Source of the DNA: Nemophila menziesii
Taxonomy: Eukaryota > Streptophyta > Magnoliopsida > Boraginales > Hydrophyllaceae
Length of the DNA stretch: 64,000 nucleotides
Assembly (NCBI GenBank): GCA_029959085.1
Contig: JARWIR010000023.1
Span: 10,367,860-10,431,859 of the forward strand
Direction: 5' to 3'
The notes under the pieces were generated by a model that had not been told where the DNA came from, did not search any database, and worked only from the letters and a program-made list of their open reading frames with translations. The translations under genes and the position numbers were made by a program. Positions 22,705 through 33,415 of the stretch are shown piece by piece. Every line of letters begins with the position of its first letter. Within the stretch, counting starts at the first letter, position 1.

Positions 22705-24180
22705 TTTGTCGTCCCGACAAAGCAAAACTAAAAACAAGGGGAATGAAGTAGATGCAAGAGAAAATAGAAGCTAGCAAATAGACCCTAAAGCAATTCTTAA
22801 AATAAATCTCATATAGCAAAAATTAAGAACTAACATACACATACACTAATCATGCAACATCAAACACAAATAACTTAAATCATAAAATTAACTTTGCAAT
22901 GCTAGACGGTTACACTTGTACTTATCTCATTATGATGGCTATAGTTTGTTCCTCGATCCTTACTCGCTTTGAACGCTCCACTTAGTATACAACCTATTAA
23001 CTTACCATGAACCTAGGAATCATGAGGACTTTACGGTTTTAGCATCGGCTTAGGGACGGTGTGGTATGTATATTTGGTAAATTTGAAGTGAGCTTTTGGA
23101 TCTCTCCTCACTTACCATCAACAACTGTCCACGAGCTTGAGTTTACACTCATATAATGTTCTCACTCAACCCATTTGACACGATAATGTTGCGTCCCCAT
23201 GTCAACCCAGTTAATCTAAGATGATTTTTCAAAATATTCCACTTTGCCGGTTTATTTTATTATTTCTTTCTTTTTATTTTATTTTTCATTTCTTTTCTTC
23301 TTCTTTTTTGTACAAGATACCCATGACCATCCTTTTGATGTGAAAGGTCATGTCTCTTATAAATTTTTTTCTCTTTGTCTTTTTTTTTTTTTTTCAAATC
23401 CCGGCAAAGGGTTACAAATAATAATATCATCTTTATTTTGTGCCTCAATACAAACACATCATTTCCCACCCAATGAAATTTCCCAAATGTGGACCCTCCA
23501 CCCCAAACTCAACCTCGAGACAGGTCTCAGGAATGTGATTCAAGTGCGGGCCATTTGGTCATGCCTAATAATCTAAGGGATAATGGGCTTATATCGTGGC
23601 TACAAAAGAAAGGCTTAAGGCTCAAAATTGGGCCAAGACGGATAATATTCATATCAGGGATAACAAGCTAAAAGGCTTCAAATGGCTAACAAAGAACTGC
23701 CCCTATCACTTTCCTAACTACATGGTTCGTCTCTAGTTCATATCTAAGTGGGTTCTCTACTAATTTAGATCTCACGTTCTACAAACCAAACATTTTCCTT
23801 AAGTACAAGCTTACTTCTTTTGCATTGTTCATTAATTTTTCCTATTCATTATCTATGTTTGCATGCAATTAAAGTGCGTTTTATGTTATTCCCTAAAGTC
23901 CACTATCTACTATCATAGTTTCATCAAAAGTATGCTTAAAAGGAACATTTAAAATCTTCTACAGTCAAACGCAACTCCTAATTAATTTATTGAAAGCAAT
24001 TAAAAACAAATAAACACATAAAAACTGGGATGAGGCAACGAACCCCACCCCAAACTCAAAAATGAGTCGTGTCCCCACGACTCGAAAAGACTCAATAAAG
24101 CAATTAAACTAATATACACTAAATGAGAAAAGGATTGGAAAACATATCTGGATCGACACTAGGCCGATTACGTGTAGTCT
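22705..24180 (-). other. E3 3' noncoding region
   Basis: Equivalent to 1276-2708 of E1. It holds the conserved hairpin, a T-rich run near 23250-23400, and PPT-like motifs near 23499-23513 and 24045-24060. No gene is seen. Confidence 0.7.
23086..23113 (-). other. Conserved 3' noncoding hairpin of E3
   Basis: AAGTGAG and CTCACTT pair around a 14-nt loop, as in E1. Confidence 0.6.
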
Positions 24181-24189
24181 CATGTTAGG

Positions 24190-24470
24190 GTTTTGAATAC
24201 TACTTCATCAAGCTTTAAAGATCATTTAATTGTTGCATCCATCTTGAATAAAGTGTTCTTCGTTACCTCGAACTCTTTTGCCATATTTTCCAAATCTTTA
24301 TCATTTCCTATCTCTCTATATCATCATCTCTTCTACGAAAATCTTTCCTCAACACCCAACTTTTCATCTTCATCATGTTCATCGTACCTTTTCCAACCAT
24401 CATGGTCATCTGTGATGACCCGAAACTCAATTTTTCACCTACTTAAAGATTACTTGCAAAATATATAATA
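24190..24470 (-). pseudogene. E3 remnant of PTPD ORF
   Basis: It lies where E1, E4 and E5 have the PTPD ORF. In one minus-strand frame a charged, heptad-like stretch can be read (NDKDLENMAKEFEVTKN), resembling the coiled-coil C-terminus of the intact ORFs. The conserved core is not found. Frames are broken. The identification rests mainly on position. Confidence 0.35.
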
Positions 24471-24480
24471 TTAATAGGCT

Positions 24481-25427
24481 CAAACAATTCACAATTCCCC
24501 CCCTAAATAACTAAAATAAATCTTAATTTCCAACTGGTAATAGAAAGAAAAGAAGAGTTCTAGCTATTTTACCGGATTGGCCATGGAATTTATGATGATT
24601 TGATACCTTGCACTTGCAATCTCCGACCTTCAAAGTACCAAAGCTATTGATGAAATTTGTGTCTCTTAATATTGTTGAAAGTGGCACAGTAGTGGGATTG
24701 GTGATTGACTTGAGATGGGTATTTAATAACTATGGTGTTGGAGAGGTTTAAAGGATATAATTTAAGCTTTGGTGAAGAAATTTTTGGGTTAAAACTTGAA
24801 TTTCTTGGTGTTTTTGGAAAGATTTGTGATTGATTATGTGTTGGGATGATGTTTAGAGGTAAGTATTGGTGATATATTGGTGTTTTGATGGTGGAATTTA
24901 AGTGTTTTTGGAGCTTTGGTTCGTCATCAATGGTGTTAAGTGGAGACGCAACCATGAGACGCAACTAATGGCGGGCCTCAAAACGCTGGGTCAGAAACTT
25001 TTAGCTGTTCATAAGAAATTATTGACTTCCCCATTGGATATAGCTCGAAAAGTTATGCGGTTTAGGCTCAAGAAAAAGTTAATTCCGACCTCCGAGCGTC
25101 AAGTTATGATCTTCCGAAGTTTTGATACCTGGGGTACAGCACCAAAAACGGGTGCCCGCATTCTACAAACCGGTACCCGGTTTCTACTGTATTGGAACCC
25201 AAAATTTTCATTCTTTTTCGTTCTAGGTACCCCAAACTCGTGACCTTCACTCCTGTAATCATCAAAAACACCAACCTTCCTCATTTCTTACAAATAAACA
25301 CTAAATAAATAACCATTACTCTAATTTATACTACGAATTTAAAGACATGAAAGCAATTTAAAACATGGGTTGTCTCCCAAGAAGCACTTTTATTTAACGT
25401 CATTTAAAGTTTGACGGGTTACCTCCA
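24481..25427 (-). repeat. E3 noncoding region with one palindrome pair
   Basis: A single degenerate doublet lies at about 25145-25185 (ACGGGTGCCCG, then AAACCGGTACCCGGTTT). A trace of the E1 spacer motif (ACGCTGGGTCAGA) is at 24979-24991. A PPT-like motif lies near 25229-25240. The array has shrunk compared with E1 and E2. Confidence 0.65.
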
Positions 25428-26669
25428 TTATCCCTTGAGTATGTAGCCTCCCCAGCAGTGGGTGAGGTTATGTATGTCTACAATTCGCCGCCTTTGACCT
25501 CTCAAAGGTTGTATCTCTATTAATTTTGCTGTCACCAATCGAGTAACAACAAATGGTCCCATCCACGCATTTTTGAAACCTCGTGGCCTATTCTCTTGTT
25601 TAGAAGCCTTCCAAGCAACCTTGGTTCCAACCCCAAACTCATCTTTACCTCTCTTTTTCACGGGTTCATGGTGGTGGTCCTTCTCTTTAACCTCTTTAGG
25701 TACTTCTAGAACAATGGGTAACTCAAGTTGCACCTCCTCTAGCTTTTTGTCCAAAACAATGGATGTTTCAGAACTTTCTTTTGTTATGAGGGACACGTCT
25801 TCAATCTCAATCTCTACACTCGTATTCTCATTTAATTCTGAAATAGCTTCTGTGAATATTTGTTGCGGTGTGAGTTCTTTTGTATCACTTTCAAGCATTT
25901 GGGTGTTGGTTCTAGCTTCGCTAAACGCTTCTACAAATGCTTTATTTACTGTATCATCCTCTAACATGTCTATCTTTATCGGATTTGGAGGTGATAAAAG
26001 AGGAGTATTAGGTGGAGAATCCATCCTAATCTCTTCTATTTCTTCTATCTCTTTTTCAACCAAGGACTCAACATTTGATTCCTCTAAAACCAGCTTGGTA
26101 GATTCTTCTATAGCCGAAATATCATCTTTACAAAATTCAAACTCATCATCAACTTGCTTATCAGTAGTTACCTCATCTATGCTTAGCGTGATTGGTTCTT
26201 CTCTCATTGGAATCTCTAGTTCACTAATTGCAACTTGTGGCGATTCCAATTCATCCTCTTATTGAAGACTAAACTCTTCAAATACATCGAACCAAACATC
26301 GATATCAATTCCAATGGCCTCATCATCAATTGTTGTACCTTGGCCAAGTTGCATAGATGGTGCTTGTTGTATCCTCTCAATTGTCTTTGTGAGTTGCATC
26401 AATCTTTGCTCCATAATTTGATGTTTTTGTTGCATGTCTTGCACTAATGATGTGGTAGCATTGATTATTGCCTCATCATTTTTCATATTAACCATTGAAG
26501 TGTTGATGAAACCATTGAGTGATTCTTCCAACTTCTTGAGCCTTTCCTCGTGATCTCTAAAGCTCCCTCGTGTCAAATTCTGAAAAGTATATATTCTATC
26601 AAAGGAGTCTTGCAGTTGATCCCACCAGGATTGTGGTGGAGTTTGAACTTGATAACGAAAATTCTCCAT
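25428..26669 (-). pseudogene. E3 ORF: coiled-coil N-terminus fused to an integrase C-terminal-like domain
   Basis: An ATG at 26669 opens MENFRYQVQTPPQSWWDQLQ, a start shared with E6 (MENYY). A helical region (EERLKKLEESLNGFINTSM) follows, then a long acidic segment with NTQMLES and ELTPQQIFTEAI, motifs also found in E4 and E5. The end, FGVGTKVAWKASKQENRPRG to HNLTHCWGGYI, aligns with the C-terminal domain of Athila INT. One in-frame TAA (26261-26259) splits about 414 codons into two parts; otherwise the frame is clean. No PR, RT or zinc knuckle is present. It could act only with enzymes supplied in trans. Confidence 0.75.
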
Positions 26670-26682
26670 ACCTAAAGAAAAA

Positions 26683-26705
26683 ACCTGAAAAGAGACTAAA
26701 ACAAA
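26683..26705 (-). promoter_or_regulatory. Pyrimidine-rich CAG/G motif before E3 ORF
   Basis: The minus strand reads TTAGTCTCTTTTCAGGTTTTT just before the ATG at 26669. Same layout as in the other elements; a possible splice acceptor. Confidence 0.35.
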
Positions 26706-26776
26706 ACAACGTAAAAATGAAAATAAAAATAAATGCAACTATCACTAAAGGATAAACACCGTGGTCACACGCTACC

Positions 26777-26795
26777 GTCCCCGGCAGCGGCGCCA
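26777..26795 (-). other. E3 primer-binding site (tRNA-Asp type)
   Basis: TGGCGCCGCTGCCGGGGAC on the minus strand, the best match among the elements to the tRNA-Asp 3' end. Confidence 0.9.
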
Positions 26796-26801
26796 AAAAC
26801 T

Positions 26802-28389
26802 TGGTGATCCTTTGTGTGTTCTAAAATAAATGCAAAAGTAATTGAACCACAACCGCAAGTGTACGGTTGTCCCAAGTAGTAATAAGTGATTCTAGGATCG
26901 TTCGCAGGGACGGTTTGGTTAACTACAATGCTTATCAAATAATGAATGGTTGCACTTAGGAAAGCAAATAAAGATAATATGATTGATTGTTTGTTTTTAT
27001 TATTTCTAAGTAATGAAAGACTAAATGGAAAATACAATTAAATAGTAAAACGCAAGTAAATAAATGTGAAACGCAAATATGAGAAAGATAGCACTTGAGA
27101 ACGCAAGGGATCCTCCTAATTCTATTTCATAACTTATTCTGTTTAAGTGTCAAATTGGTCAATTGACATTGGTCGGGATTCAATAATCCTTGTACCCCCG
27201 TTAGGGTGGACTACAAGGCTATTCTAGAGTGTCACTAGTCCCGTCAGGGTAAATATGATCCACTTTCGAATGATTAAGCTAAATTACCTCATTGGCCATA
27301 AAATTAACTACGCTTGTCAAAGTCAAATAGTTTATATTTTATATTCTGTAATTATTTCTGTACCTAAACCCCCCGTCAAGGTGATCCAATCGCCACTAAT
27401 TGGAATAGCCTAGATACTAAGACCTATTATTAATTGATCAGGTCAATGATAGTAAATAAGCACAAATTAAAGAAAAATGTAAAAGACCCAATTCGATTTA
27501 ATTAACAGAAATCCAAATTCAGGACATGAAATTCAATAGAATTGGGATTCACCCATAAAGCATTCTCAAGCACTAATAAATGTTTAGCTCATACTAATTA
27601 AAACAAAAACTAAAGAAAAATAAATAAGACTCATATCGTTTTACAGAAATAAAAATACAGAGAACCTAATTATGGAGTTGAATTGGCTGAGAATCGAAGA
27701 TATAGACCGTCTCCAGCTCTTGCTTCTTCTTTTCCTTGTTTCTGCTTCTTCTCTGGACGCTCTCTTCTAAGGATGTTTTAATTTGACGAATAATTTTTGA
27801 GAGGTAAGAAATAATGAGGTCAAAAGCTCCTTTTATAAGCTCAAATTCGGAATGGGCTTTTAATTAGGGTTTAAGTGAATAATAAAAAGTCCAAGTCCAC
27901 TAATCAAGCCCAAATCCCGTAACTGCTGCACCACCTCCACTAAAACGGCTTTTCCCGCTTCGTTATAACTCCAATTGACTTGATTCCAGTTGATAAATTT
28001 CCGTAACTCGATAAGGAATGTTTTCTCTTCAAAGGCCAGCGGCTAAATCATCTATTAAGCGCCTTGAAATCAGCAATCTTTGGCCTGTTTTCCAGATTTG
28101 CAACTCTAAAATCAAATTCTTTCGGGATTTATCTTCAAGTCTTGACTCCATATCACGATCTTTGACTTTCTTCTCGGATTCCTCTCCTAGCTAATATTCA
28201 AAACCTACAAACTTTTTACTAAAATACACAAGATTACGCGCAAAAGTTTAATAAATCAAAAATACTAGAATTAAAAGAGGAAAATCGGATTATTGCATAT
28301 TTAGCCCAAAAGTCTATCAAATTAATCAAATAAACACAAAAAATGATGTCTCCCAAGGGCATAAAAGTAGAATATTTAGGGAGACACCA
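26802..28389 (-). repeat. E3 5' LTR
   Basis: Bounded by TGGTG and GACACCA (plus strand). The outer end keeps GACACCA, giving an inverted terminal pair with TGGTG. Confidence 0.95.
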
Positions 28390-28394
28390 TTTAC
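28390..28394. other. E3 target-site duplication, right copy
   Basis: TTTAC, identical to 21095-21099. Confidence 0.9.
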
Positions 28395-28518
28395 TTTTAT
28401 TGTTAAGTGGATGTATTTAGAATTGTTGGGTGGTTAATGCATGGTGTTACGTATTTAATATTAATTTACTCGGTGCACTTTATACTAGATCATTTACTGT
28501 GTGTGCTTTTTACTAAAG

Positions 28519-28656
28519 ATGTATATTCCTAAAGTGATCAAGAGACGTATATTGAGCCGAGCAACTATCCCAGGGAAGATGAAAAAGCCAGATTTTTTCG
28601 ATGTTCAGCTAATATCTCCTTCCATTGAAATTCCTGGAGAGATTAACTATAAAGAT
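28519..28656 (+). other. Exon-like open stretch upstream of SNF2 pseudogene
   Basis: An ATG at 28519 opens 45 codons (MYIPKVIKRRILSRATIPGK and on) to a TAA at 28656. It has gene-like codon use and is preceded by an AT-rich, intron-like run ending in AAAG. The product is not recognised. It may belong to the same decayed gene as the SNF2 fragment or to another. Confidence 0.3.
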
Positions 28657-28660
28657 TAAA

Positions 28661-29111
28661 GGCTATAGCAATGGAAAGGATATATTCATGATCACAGGTA
28701 ACTCTGATGCTAATTTTTGAGAGGCATCAATGGAGCAGTTTAACGTTTCTCCAGATGCTCAAGTCTTCATTGGATCGATCAAAGCTTGGGGGGAAGGGAT
28801 ATCACTCGTGGGAGCATCTTGAATCATCGCATTGGATGTTCATTCCGGCCAGGTCAGGTCCACAAGGTTTATTTGTGTAGGTTGGTTGCCTCTGATACAC
28901 AAGAGGAGGAAGATCACGAAACAAGCTTTAGAAAGGAATCAATTGCTAAATTGTGGTTCGAATGGAATGGAATTAATATTCAGGCAATCAAGAATTTGTG
29001 ATGGAATCTGTGCATGTGGACAATTGTGGTGACAGGTTTCTTGAAACTTATTGCTTAAAGGAAGATGTTGCTGCTTTATACAGAAGGTTTGGAAACTTTA
29101 ACTTCTCTTGA
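28661..29111 (+). pseudogene. Decayed C-terminus of a plant SNF2 protein, DRD1/CLASSY group
   Basis: DRD1 and CLASSY are SNF2-type remodellers of RNA-directed DNA methylation in plants. Three frames give the conserved C-terminal helicase text in order: [34 protein letters not shown] then [49 protein letters not shown]; and the tail CGDRFLETYCLKEDVAALYR. EEEDH...K.WFEW and the ALYR-type end set this group apart from other SNF2 proteins, as I recall them. In-frame TGA codons lie near 28718 and 28820. About 36-39 bp are missing before FRPGQ, removing most of helicase motif VI and shifting the frame. The rest of the gene is absent from the window. Confidence 0.75.
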
Positions 29112-29929
29112 CTAAAATTATATTCTTACTGAATTTGGTTTAATTCACTTTTCCTTTTCTTTTTTTAGGTAAATGGTACTTATTAAAGATGGAAGCTATT
29201 AAGCGATTGTTACCTTGGAGGAGTTTAGCAGCAGTCTGTAAAGTGGATAGGTAGACATATTTTGACAACATAGAGGCCAGGGGAGTACTTTTCCCTGCAA
29301 AGCATTAAGCCGAATCTCACATATCTTACAAGATTTTCTTACTTTTTAGTTTATTATATTAATGTGCAATTTAATTACTATAGATAATTTGTTTGTACTT
29401 TCATATTAAAGGCTGTGGTTTTTTAGTTTTAATTTAAAACTCACATTATATGCGTGGGTCGTGTTTCTCTCTATAAGTCTATTAAATTCTCTTTTTCTAT
29501 TTTCTTGTTTTAGTTTTTGATTTCTCTGAATTCTTTATTACGCTGCTCCAACCACATGGGAGCAACTCATTCACGTTGTGCTTACTGGTTCTGTTGTTTG
29601 CAGCAGATTTGGTGTTCCGTGTGATTATTTGTGCTTAGTGTATTTTTTTGATCCTTAGTTGTTGCTTGGTGGTTGGTTAGTTTCCTGTCTTTCATCTTGG
29701 TTGGAGTTTCCAGTAAAGTAAGTAGGTTGAGTACAAAGAGTGACCTGGTGAGACACCATTAAATTCAACTTTATTTTTCCTCAAGGATTGCCTGTTTAAC
29801 ATAGTCAAGGTTTCTTCACAAAAAGAATCATACAAGTTTCAAAAGTGTGTTGAATTTGGATTCTTATAGTTTTATAAACTCATATTCACGTGTAAGTTGT
29901 AAACATGGGTTTTAAGAGCATGTATTACT
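29112..29929. other. Host-like noncoding DNA
   Basis: AT-rich. An intron-like run ends TTTCTTTTTTTAG near 29169, followed by a short unrecognised stretch. No ORF of note and no LTR similarity seen. Confidence 0.4.
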
Positions 29930-30366
29930 CAGGACAAAAAATTTGTTGGGTTAGTGGATTTGGCTGAAACATTATCACAATCCGGAGGATATCTCATTAA
30001 CTTCCACCCCACCAATAGCCCTCCCAACATGCCTTTTTCTTTCCGTATGCTATTTATGGATAATCGTTAGTACATTTTATCCATAAATCTAGTCATTAAA
30101 ATGGGACTTTAGCTTGAATTTGAGCTAGATTTGAACGAATTACTCTTTACTTTTACATACTTACTTGATAATTAAAAAATATTAACATAGAAATAATGCT
30201 TATTTACTTGGAAGGAATTAATAATGATTTTTTTTTTTACATTTTGCACACAGGCAGGATATCATGTCAAAAATAATGTCATTACTGAACAAAAAAACAA
30301 AATAAATAAGTTCGTTGGCCATGACATTTCAATGAACCATGAAGGTTTAATAATTTTCATGGTAAG
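29930..30366 (+). pseudogene. Second copy of unidentified exon-intron block
   Basis: An open stretch (DKKFVGLVDLAETLSQSGG onward, stop TAG near 30070) is followed by an intron-like AT-rich part ending TTTTGCACACAG near 30254. An exon-like stretch (AGYHVKNNVITEQKNK and on) then ends at ATGGTAAG. The block from about 29958 is a diverged repeat of 20690-21085. The encoded protein is not recognised. E4 begins exactly at the GTAAG. Confidence 0.4.
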
Positions 30367-31916
30367 TGATGTCTCCTCATTTGTGATATATTTATGTTAA
30401 GATGAGACATCCTTTTTAGTGATTTTGAAGTCATAATAGTCGATTTTCTTGAGAAATAGTGCACTTTCCTATTTTGAGTCTTGATTTAGTGAATTATTAT
30501 TTTTAGAGCATATTGGATTAAAATTGTTTACTTAGTGTGAAGCTTTAAAGATAATTATGGAGATTAATTAGAGTCCAAGTCAAAGACTACAAGATATGGA
30601 AAGAGATTAGCATGGAAATTGGAGATAAGGAAACAAAAGCTAAAAATATGGAAAAGGAAAAGCTGCCTAAATCTGAATTTTTGCAGCAACGCCTAAAGAA
30701 GTGATGATAACTCCAAAATCAAGCCGATTTTGGTAAATTCCTTTCATAGGGACGTAGATAATTCGCTGAGGATTCTTTTGGTATATTGTGGAGCAAAAAC
30801 CGACCAATAACGAAAAAGATATGCTCAAGACAAGTCAACAGAATTTATCTTTATTTCCATACGAATTTGAGTTGGGTTTGGAGTCCACTACTTTTCTTCT
30901 CTCTCAAGTAAACAAATTAGGTCTTCTAAACACCTATAAATACACCCTTATATCACTTGTAAATCATCCTTGCTCATCCTTGCCTCATAGTAATTAGTTC
31001 TTAAGGTTTTATTCTTCTAGTTTATTGTAGAGAGCAAGATGATGTCTTTTGTAATTTCTTTTAGTTTATTTCCATCAGGTATGAACTAAACTCCCCATAG
31101 CTTGGGTTTTGCATCATGTATAATCTATGAATTCTAATTCTTCTATCTAAGTTCCTTTGGGAATTATATGTTTTAATCTGATATTAGCTGCTTACTCTTA
31201 TACTCTTATATTTGTTTATGTGTTTTGATTTATTGTCTTTCCTAGAACTGATCACTTTAGGATTGTTTTAATAGTAGTTAGATGGTCACTTTAGCTGGGT
31301 GTTTAACTATTGAACCACCACATAACGTCTAGTGTCCGATATTAGTCCTGACAAAACTAATTCTAACTAGATAGTCATTAGGGTATGATATAATCACCAT
31401 ATCACCAATTGAAAGAATTGTTTGCTTAGGGCCTTAGTAGCGTTTGATAACCCTATTTGAAACAGCTTCTTGGTTGTGCCGTAGCCCCCTTAGTCGCTCT
31501 CAAGGTCTAAGGAATGGGAATTTAGAATCCTGACTAAGTATACAAGAGCTAATATTCTCCCTTATTAACTAGATCTAATAGAAAGAATTAGAAGGATTAG
31601 TGCATACTAGCAAAACCTAAGCTATATCTCTCATCTCATATTCTTAGTATTTATTTTATTGTCTTTATTTTCTTAGTTTTAATTAATAATTTCGAATTCT
31701 ATTTGCTTTTATTTTCTGTCTTTAATTATTTACTTCTTACTCGTTATTCCTACCCACGTGCTTAACACACTTAAGTCCCTGAGAACGAACTCAACTTATC
31801 AACTAAAACTTGCATACGTCATGTAATACTTGCAGTATTGTGCCTGTCTAGGGTGAGAGTGCGTAGTTTTCTTGACTTATATTTATCTTATTTTTATCAC
31901 ACCCTAGGCGACACCA
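30367..31916 (+). repeat. E4 5' LTR
   Basis: Starts TGATGTCTCC and ends GGCGACACCA. It is closely similar to the E5 LTRs (39060-40584 and 54325-55850) in inverse orientation and only partly similar to those of E1-E3. Confidence 0.9.
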
Positions 31917-31922
31917 AGTTTT

Positions 31923-31941
31923 TGGCACCGCTGCCGGGGAC
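31923..31941 (+). other. E4 primer-binding site (tRNA-Asp type)
   Basis: TGGCACCGCTGCCGGGGAC; one change from the E3/E5 site. Confidence 0.85.
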
Positions 31942-32035
31942 TTGTGTCTCGTTAGCGTGTGGGTTATATATGTCGAGTAGTAGTTTTTAATTAGTTTTTA
32001 GTTTTTGTTTTTCCAGATTTACGCTTGTGGTTTGC

Positions 32036-32058
32036 TTTAGTCCTTTTCAGGTTTCACA
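32036..32058 (+). promoter_or_regulatory. Pyrimidine-rich CAG/G motif before E4 gag
   Basis: TTTAGTCCTTTTCAGGTTTC lies just before the gag reading frame. In E4 and E5 no ATG follows at once (the frame opens with GTG-TTT-AAT); splicing or a later Met would be needed. Confidence 0.35.
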
Positions 32059-33415
32059 GTGTTTAATTCTTGGCCTCCGTTACCGGAGCCTGAGAGGAGC
32101 TTCAGATCTTATAATAAACGTGTTCGTGAGGAAAGTGCTGAAAGAGGAGCTATGGCAAGCATGCAAGAACAGTTAGATCCACCTGGAGGATTACCTTACT
32201 TTGCACCAGGAGGACCTCCAGCATTTATTCCACTTGGTGTACAACAACAACTATGAGGAGGTAATGGGAAGAATAATCAACAGAATCGAGTACAGCAAGA
32301 CCTCCCTAGTCTTCATATACCGTTCCATGTTCAACCAATAGGTTACCGTCCTCCAGAGATCCAGAATACCAAATTTAGACCCGATCCGGGTATGCTTAGT
32401 CAATTTCAAAGTTTTGGACTCTATAGTGGTACAGCAATTCAAGATCCGGTAAGATCGATTCAAAAGTTCATGTAGATTTGTGATGCCTATATTACTCCTG
32501 GCATTACACGCGAGCAACTGTATTGTCATATGCTTTCGTTCTTCTTGACCGGTAGAGCTAGCGAATGGCTAGCAAGACAATCACCTGGAACAATTAATTC
32601 TTGGACCGAACTTCAAGCCGCATTCTTTAACCGTTTTTATCCGAAGAGCATGAGACTTAAAGATCAAACCGAGCTTGCAAGATTTTCCCAAGAAGATGGA
32701 GAAACAGTAGGAGAGTCATGGACAAGGTTTCAACAAAAATTAACTAGATGTCCACTCCATGGTTATACACCCGCTCTACAACTTGCTATATTCTATGAAG
32801 GTCTTAACGATAAAGGTAGAGAAAAGGTGGATAACATTGGAAAGGGTAATTTTGTGTCCATGAATCATAATGAAGCTTCTGAGGTGTTAGAGAATATTAT
32901 GGAACAAGAAAGAAGTTGGCCTTCAACGCGAGCGTCTGTAGCAAAGACCCGAGGAACGCTTCGTTTAGATGCAGAAACTGCGAACTCAGCTCAAATATCC
33001 TCATTAGAAAATCAAATCAAGGAGCTGAGAATCGCGATGGAGAAGAATTTAGCTGCTACAAAGGTAGTACAAGAAGCACAAGGTTGTCAACAATGTGGAG
33101 TTAACGATCATGTATGGGAAGAGTGCGAATCAAATCCGCAATCTGTTTACTTTATATCCAATCGATGGGGCAATCGCAACCATCCGGGTATGCAGTATTC
33201 AAATCCACAAGGAGCCGCTAATCCTGGTCAATATCAACAGCGTCCCCTGAACAACTCTTACCAATAGAGAGGTCAGTACCAAAATCAATATCAGAATAGA
33301 CCTGCTCCTCCACAACAACCTGCTCAAGACGCCTATACCGATTCATTAGAACAGAAAGCTTTACCTCAGTATCCACAAGAAGGATCTATGGACAATAGTA
33401 CAAGCTCTAGACCGT
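32059..33415 (+). pseudogene. E4 gag, broken
   Basis: The frame begins FNSWPPLPEPERSFRSYNKR and contains the gag core (QFQSFGLYSGTAIQDPVRSI; SEWLARQSPGTINSW; RFSQEDGETVGESWTRFQQK). The zinc knuckle at 33085-33126 reads CQQCGVNDHVWEEC, an intact CX2CX4HX4C. Stops at about 32254 (TGA), 32474 (TAG) and 33265 (TAG), and a frame change near 33400, inactivate it. The region 32530-33267 is open for 245 codons. Confidence 0.85.

Larger units (their letters stand above)
21100..28389 (-). mobile_element. E3: complete reduced non-autonomous gypsy element
   Basis: Two LTRs of 1587 and 1588 bp that differ at about 2% of sites by hand count, tRNA-Asp PBS, PPT and a perfect 5-bp TSD define both ends. The 4.1-kb interior lacks PR, RT, RNase H and INT core. 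It keeps one ORF that ends in an INT C-terminal-like domain, one palindrome pair, a PTPD remnant and the conserved 3' noncoding region. Confidence 0.95.

Noticed and set aside
25573..26265. Ser-rich ORF of 230 codons on the plus strand
   Set aside because: Antisense shadow of the E3 ORF at 25428-26669, which has the family motifs.
29740..29760. LTR end (GAGACACCATT) inside host-like DNA
   Set aside because: Only nine to ten bases match the E3 LTR end and no LTR sequence lies before it.
32251..32529. Minus-strand ORF of 92 codons in E4 (also 53704-53919 on plus)
   Set aside because: Antisense of gag; the sense frame carries the conserved gag text.
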